From Thermovibrio ammonificans HB-1 (GTDB taxonomy: Bacteria; Aquificota; Aquificia; Desulfurobacteriales; Desulfurobacteriaceae), in contig NC_014926.1 in NCBI RefSeq assembly GCF_000185805.1, positions 200,418 to 264,417 of the forward strand: DNA of 64,000 bases, read 5' to 3'. Within the stretch, counting starts at the first letter, position 1; every line of letters begins with the position of its first letter. Below, in pieces: positions 16,207-26,017 of the stretch. Position numbers and translations under genes: made by a program. The notes below the pieces were generated by a model. It saw only the letters and a list, made by a program, of their open reading frames with translations, did no database searches and was not told the DNA's origin.

Positions 16207-16995
16207 ATGGCTAAGCTAAGGGAAATAAAGGCTTTTCTTGAGTCTCTGGTTCCGCCTTCTATGCAGGACTCCTGGGATAACTCCGGCCTTCAGGTGGGAT
16301 GGGAGGAGCAGGAGGTATCGGTTGTCGGCTTTGCCCTTTCTGTGAGTAGGGAGGTTATAGAGTGCGCCAAGGAGAGGGGGGTGGACCTGATAGTTACCCA
16401 CCACCCCTTGACCCTTTCGGGAGTTAAGGCCCTTGTTCCCACCAGCTACCCTGCAAACCTGTTTTTGGAGCTTGCAAGGAGTTCAATCTCGGTTTACGCC
16501 CTGCACACCAACCTCGATGTCTCTCCTTTGGGGCCTACCGCCTACATAGCCGAGGAGTTGGGGCTTAACGGCTGTGAGCCCATTGTTGATTCCCCTGCTT
16601 ACGGTGCGGTGGGGGAGCTTGGCGAACCTAAGACCCAGAGGGAGCTCCTTGTGAAGTTGGCCGGAGTTTTAGGCGTAGGGGCAGACGTGTTCAGGTGCGT
16701 TAACTACAGGCCCGAGGCGGTTGTGAGGCGCGTTGCCGTGTGTTCGGGCAGCGGAGGCTCTTTCGTAAAGGCGGTTGCCGGCAGGGCAGACGTTTACATA
16801 ACCGGCGACGTGAAGTACCACGACGCCCTGGCGGCCCAAGACCTCGGCCTTACCGTTTTTGACGCCGGTCACTTCGGGACGGAGAGGCTCTTTTACAGGA
16901 AGCTCCTTCCCCTACTTGTCCAGACTTTCCCTTCGGTTAACTTTATCGTTCTGGACGAAAACTCCCCGTTTGAGGTGTGCGATGTTGAGCGTTGA
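16207..16995 (+). CDS. Nif3-like dinuclear metal-centre protein (DUF34/YbgI family)
   Basis: A 262-residue member of the conserved Nif3/YbgI family, which forms hexameric toroids with two metals per subunit. Metal-binding signatures are LIVTHHPLTL (HH), VYALHTNLDV (His and Asp) and, near the end, DAGHFGTERL (His, Glu). It is the short form without the PII-like insertion. Biochemical function is debated (GTP cyclohydrolase I type 2-like activity has been proposed for some). It overlaps the following coiled-coil zinc-ribbon gene by 14 nt, a widespread pairing. Confidence 0.9.
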   Translation: MAKLREIKAFLESLVPPSMQDSWDNSGLQVGWEEQEVSVVGFALSVSREVIECAKERGVDLIVTHHPLTLSGVKALVPTSYPANLFLELARSSISVYALHTNLDVSPLGPTAYIAEELGLNGCEPIVDSPAYGAVGELGEPKTQRELLVKLAGVLGVGADVFRCVNYRPEAVVRRVAVCSGSGGSFVKAVAGRADVYITGDVKYHDALAAQDLGLTVFDAGHFGTERLFYRKLLPLLVQTFPSVNFIVLDENSPFEVCDVER

Positions 16996-17698
16996 GCTTT
17001 TAACGCTTCAGAATAAAGAGGTTGAGCTTCTCCGCCTCCTTACCAAGAAGGGAGAGCTTGAGAGGGAGCTTCAGGAGAAGAGAGAGCAGCTGAGGAGTCT
17101 CCTTGCCCAGGTAGAGGCGGCTGCCCAGAAGCTTGCAGAGAAGGAGGAGCACCTCCGTGAGCTTAAAAACTTCGTTGAGCATAAAAGGCAGCGGATAGAG
17201 GAGCTTCAGAGGCAGAAAGAGCAGGCCCGCAGCCGAGAGGAGTACAAGAAAATCCTCAGGGCGATAGCCAAGAACGAAGACGAGATAATCAAAACCCGCC
17301 AGGAAATTGCCAAAGTTGAGGCCGAAGTTGAGGCCCTTCAGGAGGCCTACCAGAAGGTTAAAGAGCAGGTGGAGCCCAAAAAAGCCGTGCTCGAGGAGGA
17401 AATTAGGGAGCTGGAGCGGGAGCTCGAGAGGCTCAACGGTAAGATAGCCAAAGTTGAAGAGGAGATTGAGTCCATAAAGGCCTCGGTTCCCAAGGAGGAG
17501 CTTGAGCAGTTTGAGAAGCTGAAGAGCAAGTTCAACGGCCTCGTGTTTGCAGATATCTCCTCTGGGGCCTGTGAAGGGTGCGGAATGACCTTCTCCCCGG
17601 CGGAGTTTAAGGAGCTCCTGAAGAACCTGACTCCCGGTAGGAGCAGGTGCCCCTACTGCGGAAGGTTTATCTACGCGAAAACCAAAGTTGGGGGTTAA
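16982..17698 (+). CDS. Coiled-coil protein with C4 zinc ribbon (COG1579)
   Basis: A 238-residue protein. Residues about 10-175 are a nearly uninterrupted Glu/Lys/Leu-rich coiled coil. The C-terminal zinc ribbon has two CxxC pairs (C197/C200 in CEGCGMTF and C223/C226 in CPYCGRF). I use the ATG at 16982, the only start consistent with a 14-nt overlap and family length; a longer frame upstream is the nif3-like gene read out of frame. The family is common and is suspected to act in nucleic-acid or envelope processes, without proof. It is convergent with lon across a shared hairpin. Confidence 0.9.
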   Translation: MLSVELLTLQNKEVELLRLLTKKGELERELQEKREQLRSLLAQVEAAAQKLAEKEEHLRELKNFVEHKRQRIEELQRQKEQARSREEYKKILRAIAKNEDEIIKTRQEIAKVEAEVEALQEAYQKVKEQVEPKKAVLEEEIRELERELERLNGKIAKVEEEIESIKASVPKEELEQFEKLKSKFNGLVFADISSGACEGCGMTFSPAEFKELLKNLTPGRSRCPYCGRFIYAKTKVGG

Positions 17699-17726
17699 AA
17701 ATAGGGGGCTTAAAGCCCCCCTATTT
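17699..17726. terminator. Bidirectional terminator shared by the zinc-ribbon gene and lon
   Basis: GGGGGCT-TAA-AGCCCCC is flanked by AAATA on one side and TATTT on the other, so the hairpin has U-rich tails in both directions. The hairpin starts one base after the stop of the plus-strand gene and its far arm contains the lon stop codon. Confidence 0.75.
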
Positions 17727-20156
17727 CTTTGCCTCCTCTTTTGCCTTCTTCTTCCGCTTACTCTTTTGTTTCCGCTTCTCCTCCGGGTAGAGGGCCAGCT
17801 CAAATACCGGCTCTACCCTGTCTACGAAGACCAGCTTGATTTTGCGCTTTGCCTCTTCGGGAAGCTCTTCGAGAACCTCCTGTTTGTTCTTCTCCGGCAG
17901 GATAACGGTTTTCACCCCGTACCTCAGGGCCGCCAGTACCTTCTCTTTAAGCCCGCCTACCGGCAGAACCTTGCCGCCTAAAGTTATCTCTCCGGTCATT
18001 GCAACGTCCTTGCGGACTTTCCTGCCGGTGAGGGCAGAGAGCATTGCTGTTGCTATTGTTATCCCCGCAGACGGCCCGTCCTTTGGAATTGCTCCCGCCG
18101 GCACGTGGACGTGGATATCGATTTTACTGAAGTCCTTGTCTATGTTGTACTTTTCGGCGTTTGCCTTTATGAAACCGAGGGCCGCCTGGGCCGACTCCTT
18201 CATCACCTCGCCGAGCCGTCCGGTGAGTATGAGCCTTCCGCTCCCTCCGGTAACTATCGCCTCAATGAAGAGGACGTCTCCTCCTACCGGAGTCCAGGCC
18301 AGTCCCGTAGCAACTCCCACTTCGTCCTCTCCCAGCTCGAGCTCCGGGACGAACTTGGGAGCCCCGAGGATTTTCTCAACGAGCTTCTTGGTTACCCGGT
18401 ACTTCTTCTCCTTCCCTTCGGTTATCCAGAGGGCCACCTTACGGCATATGGCGGCTATCTTCCTGTCGAGGTTCCTGACCCCGGCCTCCCTGGTGTAGTG
18501 TCTGATGATGTGGAGAAGCCCGGAGTCTGTAAACTCAACGTCTTCGGGGGTGAGACCGTGGTTTTTGAGCTGTTTGGGAACTATGTACTTTTTGGCTATC
18601 TGGAGTTTTTCGTACTCGGTGTAGCCGGGAATGTTTAAAACTTCCAGCCTGTCGTAGAGGGGTTCGGGGATGGTGTGGGGCGTGTTGGCAGTTGCTATGA
18701 AGAGGACTTCCGAGAGGTCGAACGGGTGGTTTATGTAGTTGTCTACGAACTCCCTGTTCTGCTCCGGGTCGAGAACTTCAAGGAGTGCCGCGGCAGGGTC
18801 GCCCCTGAAGTCGGAGGCCATTTTGTCTATCTCATCGAGGAGTATCACCGGGTTCTTCGTTCCGGCTTTCTTAATGGCCTGTATGATTTTGCCCGGCATT
18901 GCCCCTACGTAGGTCCTCCTGTGACCCCTGATTTCCGCTTCGTCCCTTACACCTCCCAGGGAGATTCTCACGAACTTCCTGCCGAGTGCCTTGGCTATCG
19001 AGCGTGCAAGCGAGGTTTTACCCACTCCCGGTGGGCCTACGAAGCAGATTGTGGGCTGTTTAACCTCCTTTATCCGCTTCTTCCTCTTCTTTATGAGAGC
19101 TTTAACTGCCAGGTACTCGAGGATTCTGTCTTTTACCTTTTCGAGGTCGTAGTGGTCTTCGTCCAGTATCCTTCGGGCCCTCTCTATGTCGAGCCTGTCC
19201 CTTGTCCTCTTAGACCAAGGAAGCTCTATCATCCACTCGAGCCAGGTTCTTAGAACTGCGGCCTCTGCAGATTCGGGGTGCATCTTCTCAAGGCGGGCAA
19301 GCTCTTTTAAAACGGCCTCTTCAACCTCTTTGGGCATCTTCGCCCGCTTTATCTTCTCCCTGTACTCCTCTATCTCCTTGCTCCGCTCTTCCTCCTCTCC
19401 GAGCTCTTTCCTTATGGCCTTGAGCTGCTGTCGAAGGAAGTACTCCCTCTGCTCCTTCTCCATAGACTCCCGGGCTTTGGCCCTTATGAGCTCCTGAACC
19501 TCGAGGACTTTAATCTCGTGCTCCAGCTTCTCGCTTACCTTCTTGAGCCTCTCTATGGGGTCTACGGTGGAGAGTATCTCCACGGCCTCTTCTGTAGAGA
19601 GGTCGAGCTGGCCGGCTATAAGGTCGGCAAGCCTGCCCGGGTCCTCTACGGAGCGGAGTATCGCCACCATATCGGGCGGAATCTGCTTCCCGAGGGCAAC
19701 AACCCGCTCAAGCTGGTCCTTAACCAGCTTGACGAGCGCCTCCTCTTCGATGCTCTTTGGCCTGTACTCCCCTTCCGGAATGTGTTCGAGGACGGCCTTG
19801 TAGAGCTCTCCTTCCCGTTTGAGCTCCTTGATTTTTGCCCTTCCGAGGCCCTGAACCAGTATCTTTACTCGGCCGTCGCCCATCTTCATCGCCTTCAGGA
19901 TTACGGCGACGGTTCCGTAGTCGTAGAGGTCTTCCCTTTTGGGCTCTTCTACGTCTTTGTCTTTTTGGGTGGCGAGGAAGATGAGTTTGTGCTCTTTCAG
20001 GGCCTCTTCTACGGCGTTCAGTGAGAACGGACGCCCCACAAAGAGCGGAGCTATCATCATCGGAAAGACTACAACGTCTCTTAGAGGTAGGACGGGAAGC
20101 TCTTCAGGAAACTTCGGCTCTTCTACGTTATTGTGGTGCTGTATCAGCTCGGCCAT
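17721..20156 (-). CDS. lon: ATP-dependent protease Lon
   Basis: An 811-residue AAA+ serine protease. The N-terminal substrate-binding domain begins [13 protein letters not shown]. The ATPase module has Walker [10 protein letters not shown] and Walker [11 protein letters not shown]. The C-terminal protease domain has the catalytic Ser in KDGPSAGIT and Lys in the following helix ([14 protein letters not shown]). A Lys-rich tail ([13 protein letters not shown]) ends the protein. It degrades misfolded and regulatory proteins in the cytoplasm. Its ATG lies 29 nt inside the upstream galU gene, and its stop is inside a terminator hairpin. Confidence 0.97.
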   Translation of the reverse strand: MAELIQHHNNVEEPKFPEELPVLPLRDVVVFPMMIAPLFVGRPFSLNAVEEALKEHKLIFLATQKDKDVEEPKREDLYDYGTVAVILKAMKMGDGRVKILVQGLGRAKIKELKREGELYKAVLEHIPEGEYRPKSIEEEALVKLVKDQLERVVALGKQIPPDMVAILRSVEDPGRLADLIAGQLDLSTEEAVEILSTVDPIERLKKVSEKLEHEIKVLEVQELIRAKARESMEKEQREYFLRQQLKAIRKELGEEEERSKEIEEYREKIKRAKMPKEVEEAVLKELARLEKMHPESAEAAVLRTWLEWMIELPWSKRTRDRLDIERARRILDEDHYDLEKVKDRILEYLAVKALIKKRKKRIKEVKQPTICFVGPPGVGKTSLARSIAKALGRKFVRISLGGVRDEAEIRGHRRTYVGAMPGKIIQAIKKAGTKNPVILLDEIDKMASDFRGDPAAALLEVLDPEQNREFVDNYINHPFDLSEVLFIATANTPHTIPEPLYDRLEVLNIPGYTEYEKLQIAKKYIVPKQLKNHGLTPEDVEFTDSGLLHIIRHYTREAGVRNLDRKIAAICRKVALWITEGKEKKYRVTKKLVEKILGAPKFVPELELGEDEVGVATGLAWTPVGGDVLFIEAIVTGGSGRLILTGRLGEVMKESAQAALGFIKANAEKYNIDKDFSKIDIHVHVPAGAIPKDGPSAGITIATAMLSALTGRKVRKDVAMTGEITLGGKVLPVGGLKEKVLAALRYGVKTVILPEKNKQEVLEELPEEAKRKIKLVFVDRVEPVFELALYPEEKRKQKSKRKKKAKEEAKK

Positions 20157-21027
20157 CGTTTAACTCCTCTTCTACCTTTCTTTTTAGGAAACGGAGGAAC
20201 GGCTCTCTCAGGTCGTCTCTCATGAGGGCAAAGTCTACGGTGGCTTCAAGGAATCCGAGCTTGTTGCCGGTGTCGTAACGTTTACCCTCTAATATCCTAC
20301 CATAGATGGCCTCTTTGTTGCTCAACAGCTTGAGGGCGTCTGTGAGCTGAATCTCTCCACCCTTACCGGGGGGAGTTCTCCTTAAGGTTTCAAATATAGA
20401 CGGTGTGAGAACGTACCGTCCGGCTATTGCAAGGTTTGAAGGGGCCTCCTCTACAGCCGGCTTTTCAACCATATCCTCTACTTTAAAAATGCCCCTTTCT
20501 ATCTCCGTGGCTTTCACGATTCCGTACCTGTCAACCTCTTCCTGAGGTACCCTCTCAAGGCCGACAACCGAGCACTTATACCTGTGGAAAACTTCAATAA
20601 GCTGCCTTATACCGGGCGGTTCAGAGACCATTATGTCGTCTCCCAGCAGCACGGCAAAGGGCTCGTTTCCCACGGCTGGCTCGGCCGTAAGTATTGCGTG
20701 GCCCAGTCCTTTGGGCTCTTTCTGCCTAATGTAGATAAAGTCGGCCAGCTTCGATATCTCCCTAACGGTTTTAAGGAGCTCCTCCTTCTGCTTTTCCTCG
20801 AGGGCCCTTTCGAGCTCTAAGTTCCTGTCGAAGTGGTCCTCTATCGCCCGTTTGTGGCGGCCCGTTACGAAGATTATCTGGGTTATGCCCGCCGCTACCG
20901 CCTCTTCTACGATGTACTGGATTACCGGCTTGTCAACGAGCGGCAGCATCTCTTTCGGTTGTGCCTTCGTTGCGGGCAGGAACCTGGTGCCGAGGCCCGC
21001 AACCGGAATTACTGCTTTCCTGACCAT
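20128..21027 (-). CDS. galU: UTP-glucose-1-phosphate uridylyltransferase
   Basis: A 299-residue sugar nucleotidyltransferase making UDP-glucose for envelope polysaccharide. The N-terminal pyrophosphorylase signature [25 protein letters not shown], then [19 protein letters not shown] and the C-terminal [17 protein letters not shown] are diagnostic. Length is normal. Its end overlaps the lon start by 29 nt, so expression of the two is coupled. Confidence 0.96.
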   Translation of the reverse strand: MVRKAVIPVAGLGTRFLPATKAQPKEMLPLVDKPVIQYIVEEAVAAGITQIIFVTGRHKRAIEDHFDRNLELERALEEKQKEELLKTVREISKLADFIYIRQKEPKGLGHAILTAEPAVGNEPFAVLLGDDIMVSEPPGIRQLIEVFHRYKCSVVGLERVPQEEVDRYGIVKATEIERGIFKVEDMVEKPAVEEAPSNLAIAGRYVLTPSIFETLRRTPPGKGGEIQLTDALKLLSNKEAIYGRILEGKRYDTGNKLGFLEATVDFALMRDDLREPFLRFLKRKVEEELNDGRADTAPQ

Positions 21028-21055
21028 TCGCCCCTCCCAGTGCTTGGTTTGTTAT

Positions 21056-22255
21056 TTAAATTTCCCAGGGAAAGCTCTTAGCAAATATACACTTTAAGTA
21101 GCGGGATTCGGGTATCTGGAGAACGAAGGGGTGGTCTTTTGCCTGGTAGGTTGTATAAAGGACTTTTAAGGGGGTTCTCGTATCGTAGGCTGCAGAGAGC
21201 AGGATCTCTTCGAGTATCGGCGGCGTTACGTGGTGGGAGCACGAACAGACCACTATGTTCCCGCCGGGTTTGAGCATTTTCAGTCCCCTTAAAAAGAGCT
21301 CCTTATAGCCTTTCTTAGCCTGCTCAAGGACCTTCTTGCTCTTTGCAAAGGCCGGAGGGTCTATAACTATCGAGTCGAACTTCTCCCCCCAAAGGCTCAT
21401 CTCCTTCAGAACCTTAAAGGCATCTCCCTTAACGAAGGTGAACTTCTCTTCAACCCCGTTGAGGGCGGCGTTCTCCCTTGCAAGGTCGAGTGCCAGCTGG
21501 GAGCTGTCTACTGCCACCACTTCACCGGCCTTTCCTATGACCGCCGCGTGAATTCCGAAACCTCCCAGGTGGCAGAAGGCGTCCAGTACTCTGTCTCCCT
21601 CCTTCACGAACTCTGTGGCAAAGAGGAGCTTGTTCTCCCTCTGGTCGAGGAAGTAGCCGGTTTTCTGGCCGCCCACTATCTGGACGTTAAACTTTATGCC
21701 GTTTTCCAGAATCACAACCCTTTCGGGAATGTCTCCGTAGAGCGGCTGTTCAACGAGGGGTAGCCCTTCGAGCTCCCTGGTTTGGACGGTTGATTTTTCG
21801 TATATTCCTTTCGGTTTTACTACTTCTACTAAGGCTTTAGCTACTTGTTCTTTAAGTATCTCCATTCCCAAGGTGGTAACCTGGATGACCAGGTATCCGC
21901 TGTAGTAGTCTACTATGAGGCCGGGTAGGTAGTCGGCTTCAGAGTGAATCAGCCTGAAGGCCGTACAGTTTTCCGGAACGACTGCTCGCCTGTAGTCGAG
22001 TGCCTCTTTTATGCGCCTTTTGAAGAACTCAAGGTCTATCTCTTCTTCCTTCTTAAAGGTGAGGAGTCGAATCGCTATGTAGCTGTCGGGGTTTATGTAG
22101 CCCTTTGCGAGGAACGCACCTCTGTAGTCTCTGACTGTGCAGAGCTCGCCCGGCTTGGGCTTTCGGGAGAAGGAGAGTATGTCGTTTTTATAGACCCAAG
22201 GGTGGAACCCTCTTATACGCTTCTCTTTTCCCTTTTTCACCGATACTTGAAGCAT
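21056..22255 (-). CDS. Class I SAM-dependent rRNA methyltransferase (RlmI/RlmK-like, PUA + MTase)
   Basis: A 399-residue methyltransferase. It has an N-terminal PUA domain (SVKKGKEKRIRGFHPWVYKNDI) and an RFM-independent class I fold with DQRENKLLFATEFVKEGDRVLDAFCHLGGFGIHA (SAM site). The catalytic-region motif is IVIDPPAFAKSKK and the downstream Cys cluster is VVCSCSHHV. RlmI methylates C5 of C1962 in 23S rRNA; the exact target here is inferred from family similarity. It lies 3 nt from the next gene in the carA-lon run. Confidence 0.9.
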   Translation of the reverse strand: MLQVSVKKGKEKRIRGFHPWVYKNDILSFSRKPKPGELCTVRDYRGAFLAKGYINPDSYIAIRLLTFKKEEEIDLEFFKRRIKEALDYRRAVVPENCTAFRLIHSEADYLPGLIVDYYSGYLVIQVTTLGMEILKEQVAKALVEVVKPKGIYEKSTVQTRELEGLPLVEQPLYGDIPERVVILENGIKFNVQIVGGQKTGYFLDQRENKLLFATEFVKEGDRVLDAFCHLGGFGIHAAVIGKAGEVVAVDSSQLALDLARENAALNGVEEKFTFVKGDAFKVLKEMSLWGEKFDSIVIDPPAFAKSKKVLEQAKKGYKELFLRGLKMLKPGGNIVVCSCSHHVTPPILEEILLSAAYDTRTPLKVLYTTYQAKDHPFVLQIPESRYLKCIFAKSFPWEI

Positions 22256-22258
22256 TGT

Positions 22259-23374
22259 TTACCCCTTTAAGAGCGCTTTTGGAGCCAATTTAATAAATTT
22301 AAGGAATGCCGCTCTGTAGGGCAGTTCCCCCGTGAGGAGCTCTGCGGTTATCTTGATGAGTTGGGGGGAGTTTTTAACCACTTTCAGGTTGAGGGAGGGG
22401 AACTTGAAAAAGAGCCATCCCACTACCCTTGCCCAGCGGAACTCGCCGCCGAACTCACGGTTTATTCTCACTCGGTACTCTTCGAGCGCTTTCGGCCCTT
22501 TGCTGAAGAAGTTTGAAACCGCAGCTGCCGCGATTTGACCGCTGCGGGCTGCGTAGTATATTCCCTCTCCCGTTAAGGGGTCCACAAGGCCTGCAGCGTC
22601 TCCCAGGAAGAGCAGTGGACCCCTTTGAACGTCGCATTCGGGCCTTCCTGCCGGTATGGGAAATCCGCCCTCCCAGAGGTTCCTGCCCGTTAGGCCGTGT
22701 TTTCTGTTTAGCAGGGTTGTGAGCTCTCTCAGCTTTTTAAAGTTGCCCCTTTTGAACTCGCCCGCTCCGGTGGTTACGCTGCCCTCTTTCGGGAAGGCCC
22801 AGTAGTAGCCCCATTTGAAGCCTGTAAAGTCTATGGTTATGTGGTTGAGCTCTGCTTCAACTTCTACTTCGTAGGTGAACCCGATTTCCCGTTTAACCTT
22901 AAACTGCCTCGACAAGCGGCTGTTAACGCCGTCTGCCCCTATGAGAAGTTTTGTTGTGTACGTTCTTTTGTCGGTTTTGACTTTCCAGCCGTTTTTGTAC
23001 TTTTCTGCGCCGAGAACCGTTTCTCCGAGTTTTACTTCTGTGTTCTCCGTTGCCAGTTTGAAAAGTAGATGGTCGAGCCGTTTGCGTTTTGTGAGGTAGA
23101 CGAGTGGGTTGGGGGAGGGAAGCTCCACTTCTCTGTTTTTGAAAAAGAGCTTGAATCTGTTTACCCTTCTTTCGACTACGGTGTCGAGCTCGGGGAACAG
23201 TTCCTTTAAGAGTCTGTAGGCCTTTGGAGTGAGCCCTCCGGCACACGGCTTGTGTCTGGGAAACTCGGCCCTATCGAGGGCAAGGACTTTCAGGTCGGGA
23301 TTTCTCCTGCGGAGCTCTCTCAGAAACGTGCAGCCGGCGGGCCCAAGGCCCGAGACTATGACGTCGAAGTCCAA
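22259..23374 (-). CDS. FAD-dependent geranylgeranyl reductase-family oxidoreductase
   Basis: A 371-residue flavoprotein. I start it at the TTG at 23374 (MDFDVIVSGLGPAGC), which has GGGGGA about 9 nt upstream; a TTG at 23401 would add nine residues inside carA. The N-terminus has the FAD dinucleotide motif GLGPAGCTFLREL, then FPRHKPCAGGLTPKAY typical of geranylgeranyl reductases. GPLLFLGDAAGLVDPLTGEGIYYA forms the second FAD site. Such enzymes hydrogenate prenyl chains of quinones or lipids; the substrate here is unknown. It is translationally linked to carA. Confidence 0.85.
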   Translation of the reverse strand: MDFDVIVSGLGPAGCTFLRELRRRNPDLKVLALDRAEFPRHKPCAGGLTPKAYRLLKELFPELDTVVERRVNRFKLFFKNREVELPSPNPLVYLTKRKRLDHLLFKLATENTEVKLGETVLGAEKYKNGWKVKTDKRTYTTKLLIGADGVNSRLSRQFKVKREIGFTYEVEVEAELNHITIDFTGFKWGYYWAFPKEGSVTTGAGEFKRGNFKKLRELTTLLNRKHGLTGRNLWEGGFPIPAGRPECDVQRGPLLFLGDAAGLVDPLTGEGIYYAARSGQIAAAAVSNFFSKGPKALEEYRVRINREFGGEFRWARVVGWLFFKFPSLNLKVVKNSPQLIKITAELLTGELPYRAAFLKFIKLAPKALLKG

Positions 23375-23378
23375 CCCT

Positions 23379-24518
23379 CTACTTCCCCCTATAGTCGGCA
23401 ATTAGTTTTTCAAATTCTCTGAACAGGTACCTGGAGTCGTGGGGACCGGGAGAGCTCTCCGGGTGGTACTGAACTGTAAAGAGGGGTTTTGTTTTGTGTT
23501 TAAGCCCCTCTACGGTTCCGTCGTTGAGGGAGTAGTGGGTTACCTGCAGTTCGTCTGGCAGTGTGGATTCGTCTACGGCAAAGCCGTGGTTCTGGGCCGT
23601 TATCTCCACTCTGCCGGTTTTTAGGTTCTTCACCGGCTGGTTTGCACCCCTATGGCCGAACTTCAGTTTGTAGGTTGAGGCTCCCAGGGCGAGGGCGGTC
23701 AGTTGGTGGCCCAGGCAGATGCCGAATATGGGTTTGTTGTAGGTCGCTATTAGGTATCTGATTGTCTCTATGGCGTAGGTGACTGCCGCAGGGTCTCCCG
23801 GGCCGCAGGAGAGGAATATACCGTCGGGGTTCATTTTCAGTATCTCTTCCGGCGGGGTTTGGGCGGGGACAACTATCGGCTTTATCCCTACGTCTACGAG
23901 GTTCCTCAGTATGTTGTACCTTATTCCGAAGTCGAGGACTACAACCGAGTACTTGAAGTCTTTCCTTTCAGGGTAGCCTTCCCCCAGTTTCCAGGTTCCC
24001 CATTTCCACTCGTAGGGTTCTTTGGTTGTTACCAGGTCTACCAAGTTTAGCCCTTCCATGGGCGGGATTGAGCGGGCCTTTGTGATGAGACTGTCGGGGT
24101 CGAGGTCTACTGTGGAGATGACCCCTCTCATGGTTCCTGCCGAGCGGAGCTTCTTTGTAAGCTCCCTGGTATCTATTTCGCATATGCCCACAACGCCGTA
24201 CTCTTTCAGGTAGTCTTCGAAGGACTTTTCGGCCCGCCAGTTGGAGTAGATTTCGGATATCTCTTTAACTACAAAGCCTTCGGCTTTCGGGCCATCGGAC
24301 TCAACGTCTTCGCTGTTTGCGCCTACGTTTCCTATGAGCGGACAGGTCATTACAACTATCTGGCCTTTAAACGAGGGGTCGGTTATTATCTCCTGGTAGC
24401 CGGTCATGGAGGTTGTAAAGACAACCTCTCCGGAGGTTTCTCCTTCGGCACCGAAGCTGAGCCCCTCGTAGTAGGTGCCGTCTTCGAGGGCGAGAATCGC
24501 CTTTTTCCTCTTGAGCAT
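23379..24518 (-). CDS. carA: Carbamoyl phosphate synthase small (glutaminase) subunit
   Basis: A 379-residue glutamine amidotransferase subunit that supplies ammonia to CarB for pyrimidine and arginine synthesis. The N-terminal domain begins AILALEDGTYYEGLSFG. The C-terminal class I amidotransferase has the nucleophile in FGICLGHQ, the fold motif HRGANQPV, and the catalytic His/Glu in VQYHPESSPGPHDS. Length is typical. carB is not in the window. It is the first gene of the minus-strand run ending with lon. Confidence 0.97.
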   Translation of the reverse strand: MLKRKKAILALEDGTYYEGLSFGAEGETSGEVVFTTSMTGYQEIITDPSFKGQIVVMTCPLIGNVGANSEDVESDGPKAEGFVVKEISEIYSNWRAEKSFEDYLKEYGVVGICEIDTRELTKKLRSAGTMRGVISTVDLDPDSLITKARSIPPMEGLNLVDLVTTKEPYEWKWGTWKLGEGYPERKDFKYSVVVLDFGIRYNILRNLVDVGIKPIVVPAQTPPEEILKMNPDGIFLSCGPGDPAAVTYAIETIRYLIATYNKPIFGICLGHQLTALALGASTYKLKFGHRGANQPVKNLKTGRVEITAQNHGFAVDESTLPDELQVTHYSLNDGTVEGLKHKTKPLFTVQYHPESSPGPHDSRYLFREFEKLIADYRGK

Positions 24519-24561
24519 GCCGACCTCTGGCTCTTTTGTGGTAGGGGGAAGGTTGGGCTAA

Positions 24562-24567
24562 ATTATA
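24562..24567 (-). promoter_or_regulatory. carA: Candidate -10 for the carA operon, overlapping a possible metal-regulator site
   Basis: On the minus strand the gap reads TGTTATAATTTA and contains TATAAT about 44 nt before the carA start. No strong -35 is visible. The same bases resemble one arm of Zur-type boxes (TGTTATAA) and lie about 45 nt before the divergent metal-binding lipoprotein gene. Both readings are tentative. Confidence 0.3.
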
Positions 24568-24611
24568 ACAGTTGAATTAAAATAGCCTTAGCTTAACCGG
24601 AGGTTTCTGTT

Positions 24612-25451
24612 ATGAAGCGCCTTCTCTTCTTGCTGCTGGTTTTCCCGCTTCTGCTCGTTTCCTGTTTTAAGGGGGAGAAGGGTAAGCCCTTGGTTACCAC
24701 TACACTGCCGGTGTGGAAGAGTGTTGCCTACTACATCGGTGGAACCGATTTCCGCTACTACTCTATTTTGAAGGGAGGGGAGTCTCCCCACGGTTATGAG
24801 CCAAAACCTTCCGACTATAAGAAGCTTAAGGAGGCCTCTTTGGTTATTATTCACGGCCTCGGCCTTGATGACTGGGCCCTTAAGGGGATAGACAGGAAGA
24901 AGGTTCTTGACCTGGGAGCTCTGTTTGCCAAGAAGTACCCGCAGATAAAGCGGCCCGACTACCACCTGTGGATGAACCCGGTTATTATGGAGGACGTTTA
25001 TTTTGAGGTTGCCCACAGGCTTACCGCCTTTTATCCAAAAAGGGAGACTTACTATACAAAGCGGGCCGAGGATTACGCCTCTATGATTGAGCAGCTGATA
25101 GGTAAGATGGAGGGGTGTTTTAAGGAGAGCGGTGCCAAGGCGGTTGTTGTTTACCACCCCGTTTGGAAGCCCTTTTTTGATACTTTCGGCATTAAGGTTA
25201 TAGAGATTGCGAGGAGCCCGGAGGAGCAGGTAACTCCCGAGAGGATAAGGGAGGTTGTTGAGGAGGCCAAGAGCCTGGGGGCAAAGCTTGTTGTTTCTGA
25301 GAGCTTCTCCGACCGTAAGGTTCCCGAACTTGTTGCCAAGGAGATAGGGGGCAGGCTTTTGGTTTTGAATCCGCTGCCTTCCGATAACTACGTTTCCGCC
25401 CTTGCCGAGTGGGGAGAGAAAATCTGTAAGGGGTTTAAGGAGACGAGATGA
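24612..25451 (+). CDS. Metal (zinc/manganese) ABC-transporter substrate-binding lipoprotein, ZnuA-like
   Basis: A 279-residue cluster A-I metal-binding protein. The signal peptide ends with LLVSC, making Cys18 the lipidated residue. Metal ligands of the family are visible: H60 in ESPHGYEPKPSDYKKL, H118 in HLWMNP, H182 in VVYHPVWKPFF, and an acidic residue in VVSESFSDRK. It lacks the long His-rich loop of many zinc-specific ZnuA proteins. No ABC permease or ATPase gene is adjacent, so it is an orphan binding protein here. Its end overlaps the trpG-like gene by 4 nt (ATGA). Confidence 0.88.
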   Translation: MKRLLFLLLVFPLLLVSCFKGEKGKPLVTTTLPVWKSVAYYIGGTDFRYYSILKGGESPHGYEPKPSDYKKLKEASLVIIHGLGLDDWALKGIDRKKVLDLGALFAKKYPQIKRPDYHLWMNPVIMEDVYFEVAHRLTAFYPKRETYYTKRAEDYASMIEQLIGKMEGCFKESGAKAVVVYHPVWKPFFDTFGIKVIEIARSPEEQVTPERIREVVEEAKSLGAKLVVSESFSDRKVPELVAKEIGGRLLVLNPLPSDNYVSALAEWGEKICKGFKETR

Positions 25452-26017
25452 TTTTGATGATAGATAACTACGACTCTTTCACCTACAACGTTGTCCAGTA
25501 CTTCGGTAAGCTCGGGGCCGATGTGAGGGTTGTGAGGAATGATAAGATTACGGTTCCCGAGATTGAGGAGCTTCACCCCCAAGCCCTCGTAATCTCCCCC
25601 GGCCCCTGCACCCCCCGTGAGGCCGGGGTTTCCGTTGAGGCGATAAGGCACTTTGCCGGGAAGCTCCCCATTTTCGGAATATGTTTGGGGCACCAGTCTA
25701 TAGGCTTTGCGTTCGGCGCAAAAATTGTCCGGGCCAAGAAGCTTATGCACGGAAAAGCTTCAAACATCGTTCACGACGGCCGCTACCTGTTTAACGGAAT
25801 GAAGAACCCCTTCTCGGCCATTCGCTACCATTCTTTGGTTATCGATAGGGAAACCCTCCCTTCCGACTTTGAGATAACTGCCGAGAGCGAAGACGACCGG
25901 GAGATAATGGGGATTCGCCACAGGAAGTACCCCATATACGGCGTTCAGTTCCACCCCGAGTCGGTTCTTACGGAAGACGGTATAAAAATCATCGAGAACT
26001 TCCTGAAGCTGATATGA
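25448..26017 (+). CDS. trpG: Anthranilate/aminodeoxychorismate synthase glutaminase component
   Basis: A 189-residue class I glutamine amidotransferase. ILMIDNYDSFTYNVVQYF at the N-terminus, VISPGPCTPREAGV, the nucleophile in FGICLGHQSIGFAFGA, the HGKAS motif and VQFHPESVLTEDG at the end are typical of TrpG/PabA. It supplies ammonia for tryptophan or folate precursor synthesis and may serve both, since no TrpE/PabB partner is nearby to decide. It overlaps both neighbours by 4 nt. Confidence 0.92.
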   Translation: MILMIDNYDSFTYNVVQYFGKLGADVRVVRNDKITVPEIEELHPQALVISPGPCTPREAGVSVEAIRHFAGKLPIFGICLGHQSIGFAFGAKIVRAKKLMHGKASNIVHDGRYLFNGMKNPFSAIRYHSLVIDRETLPSDFEITAESEDDREIMGIRHRKYPIYGVQFHPESVLTEDGIKIIENFLKLI

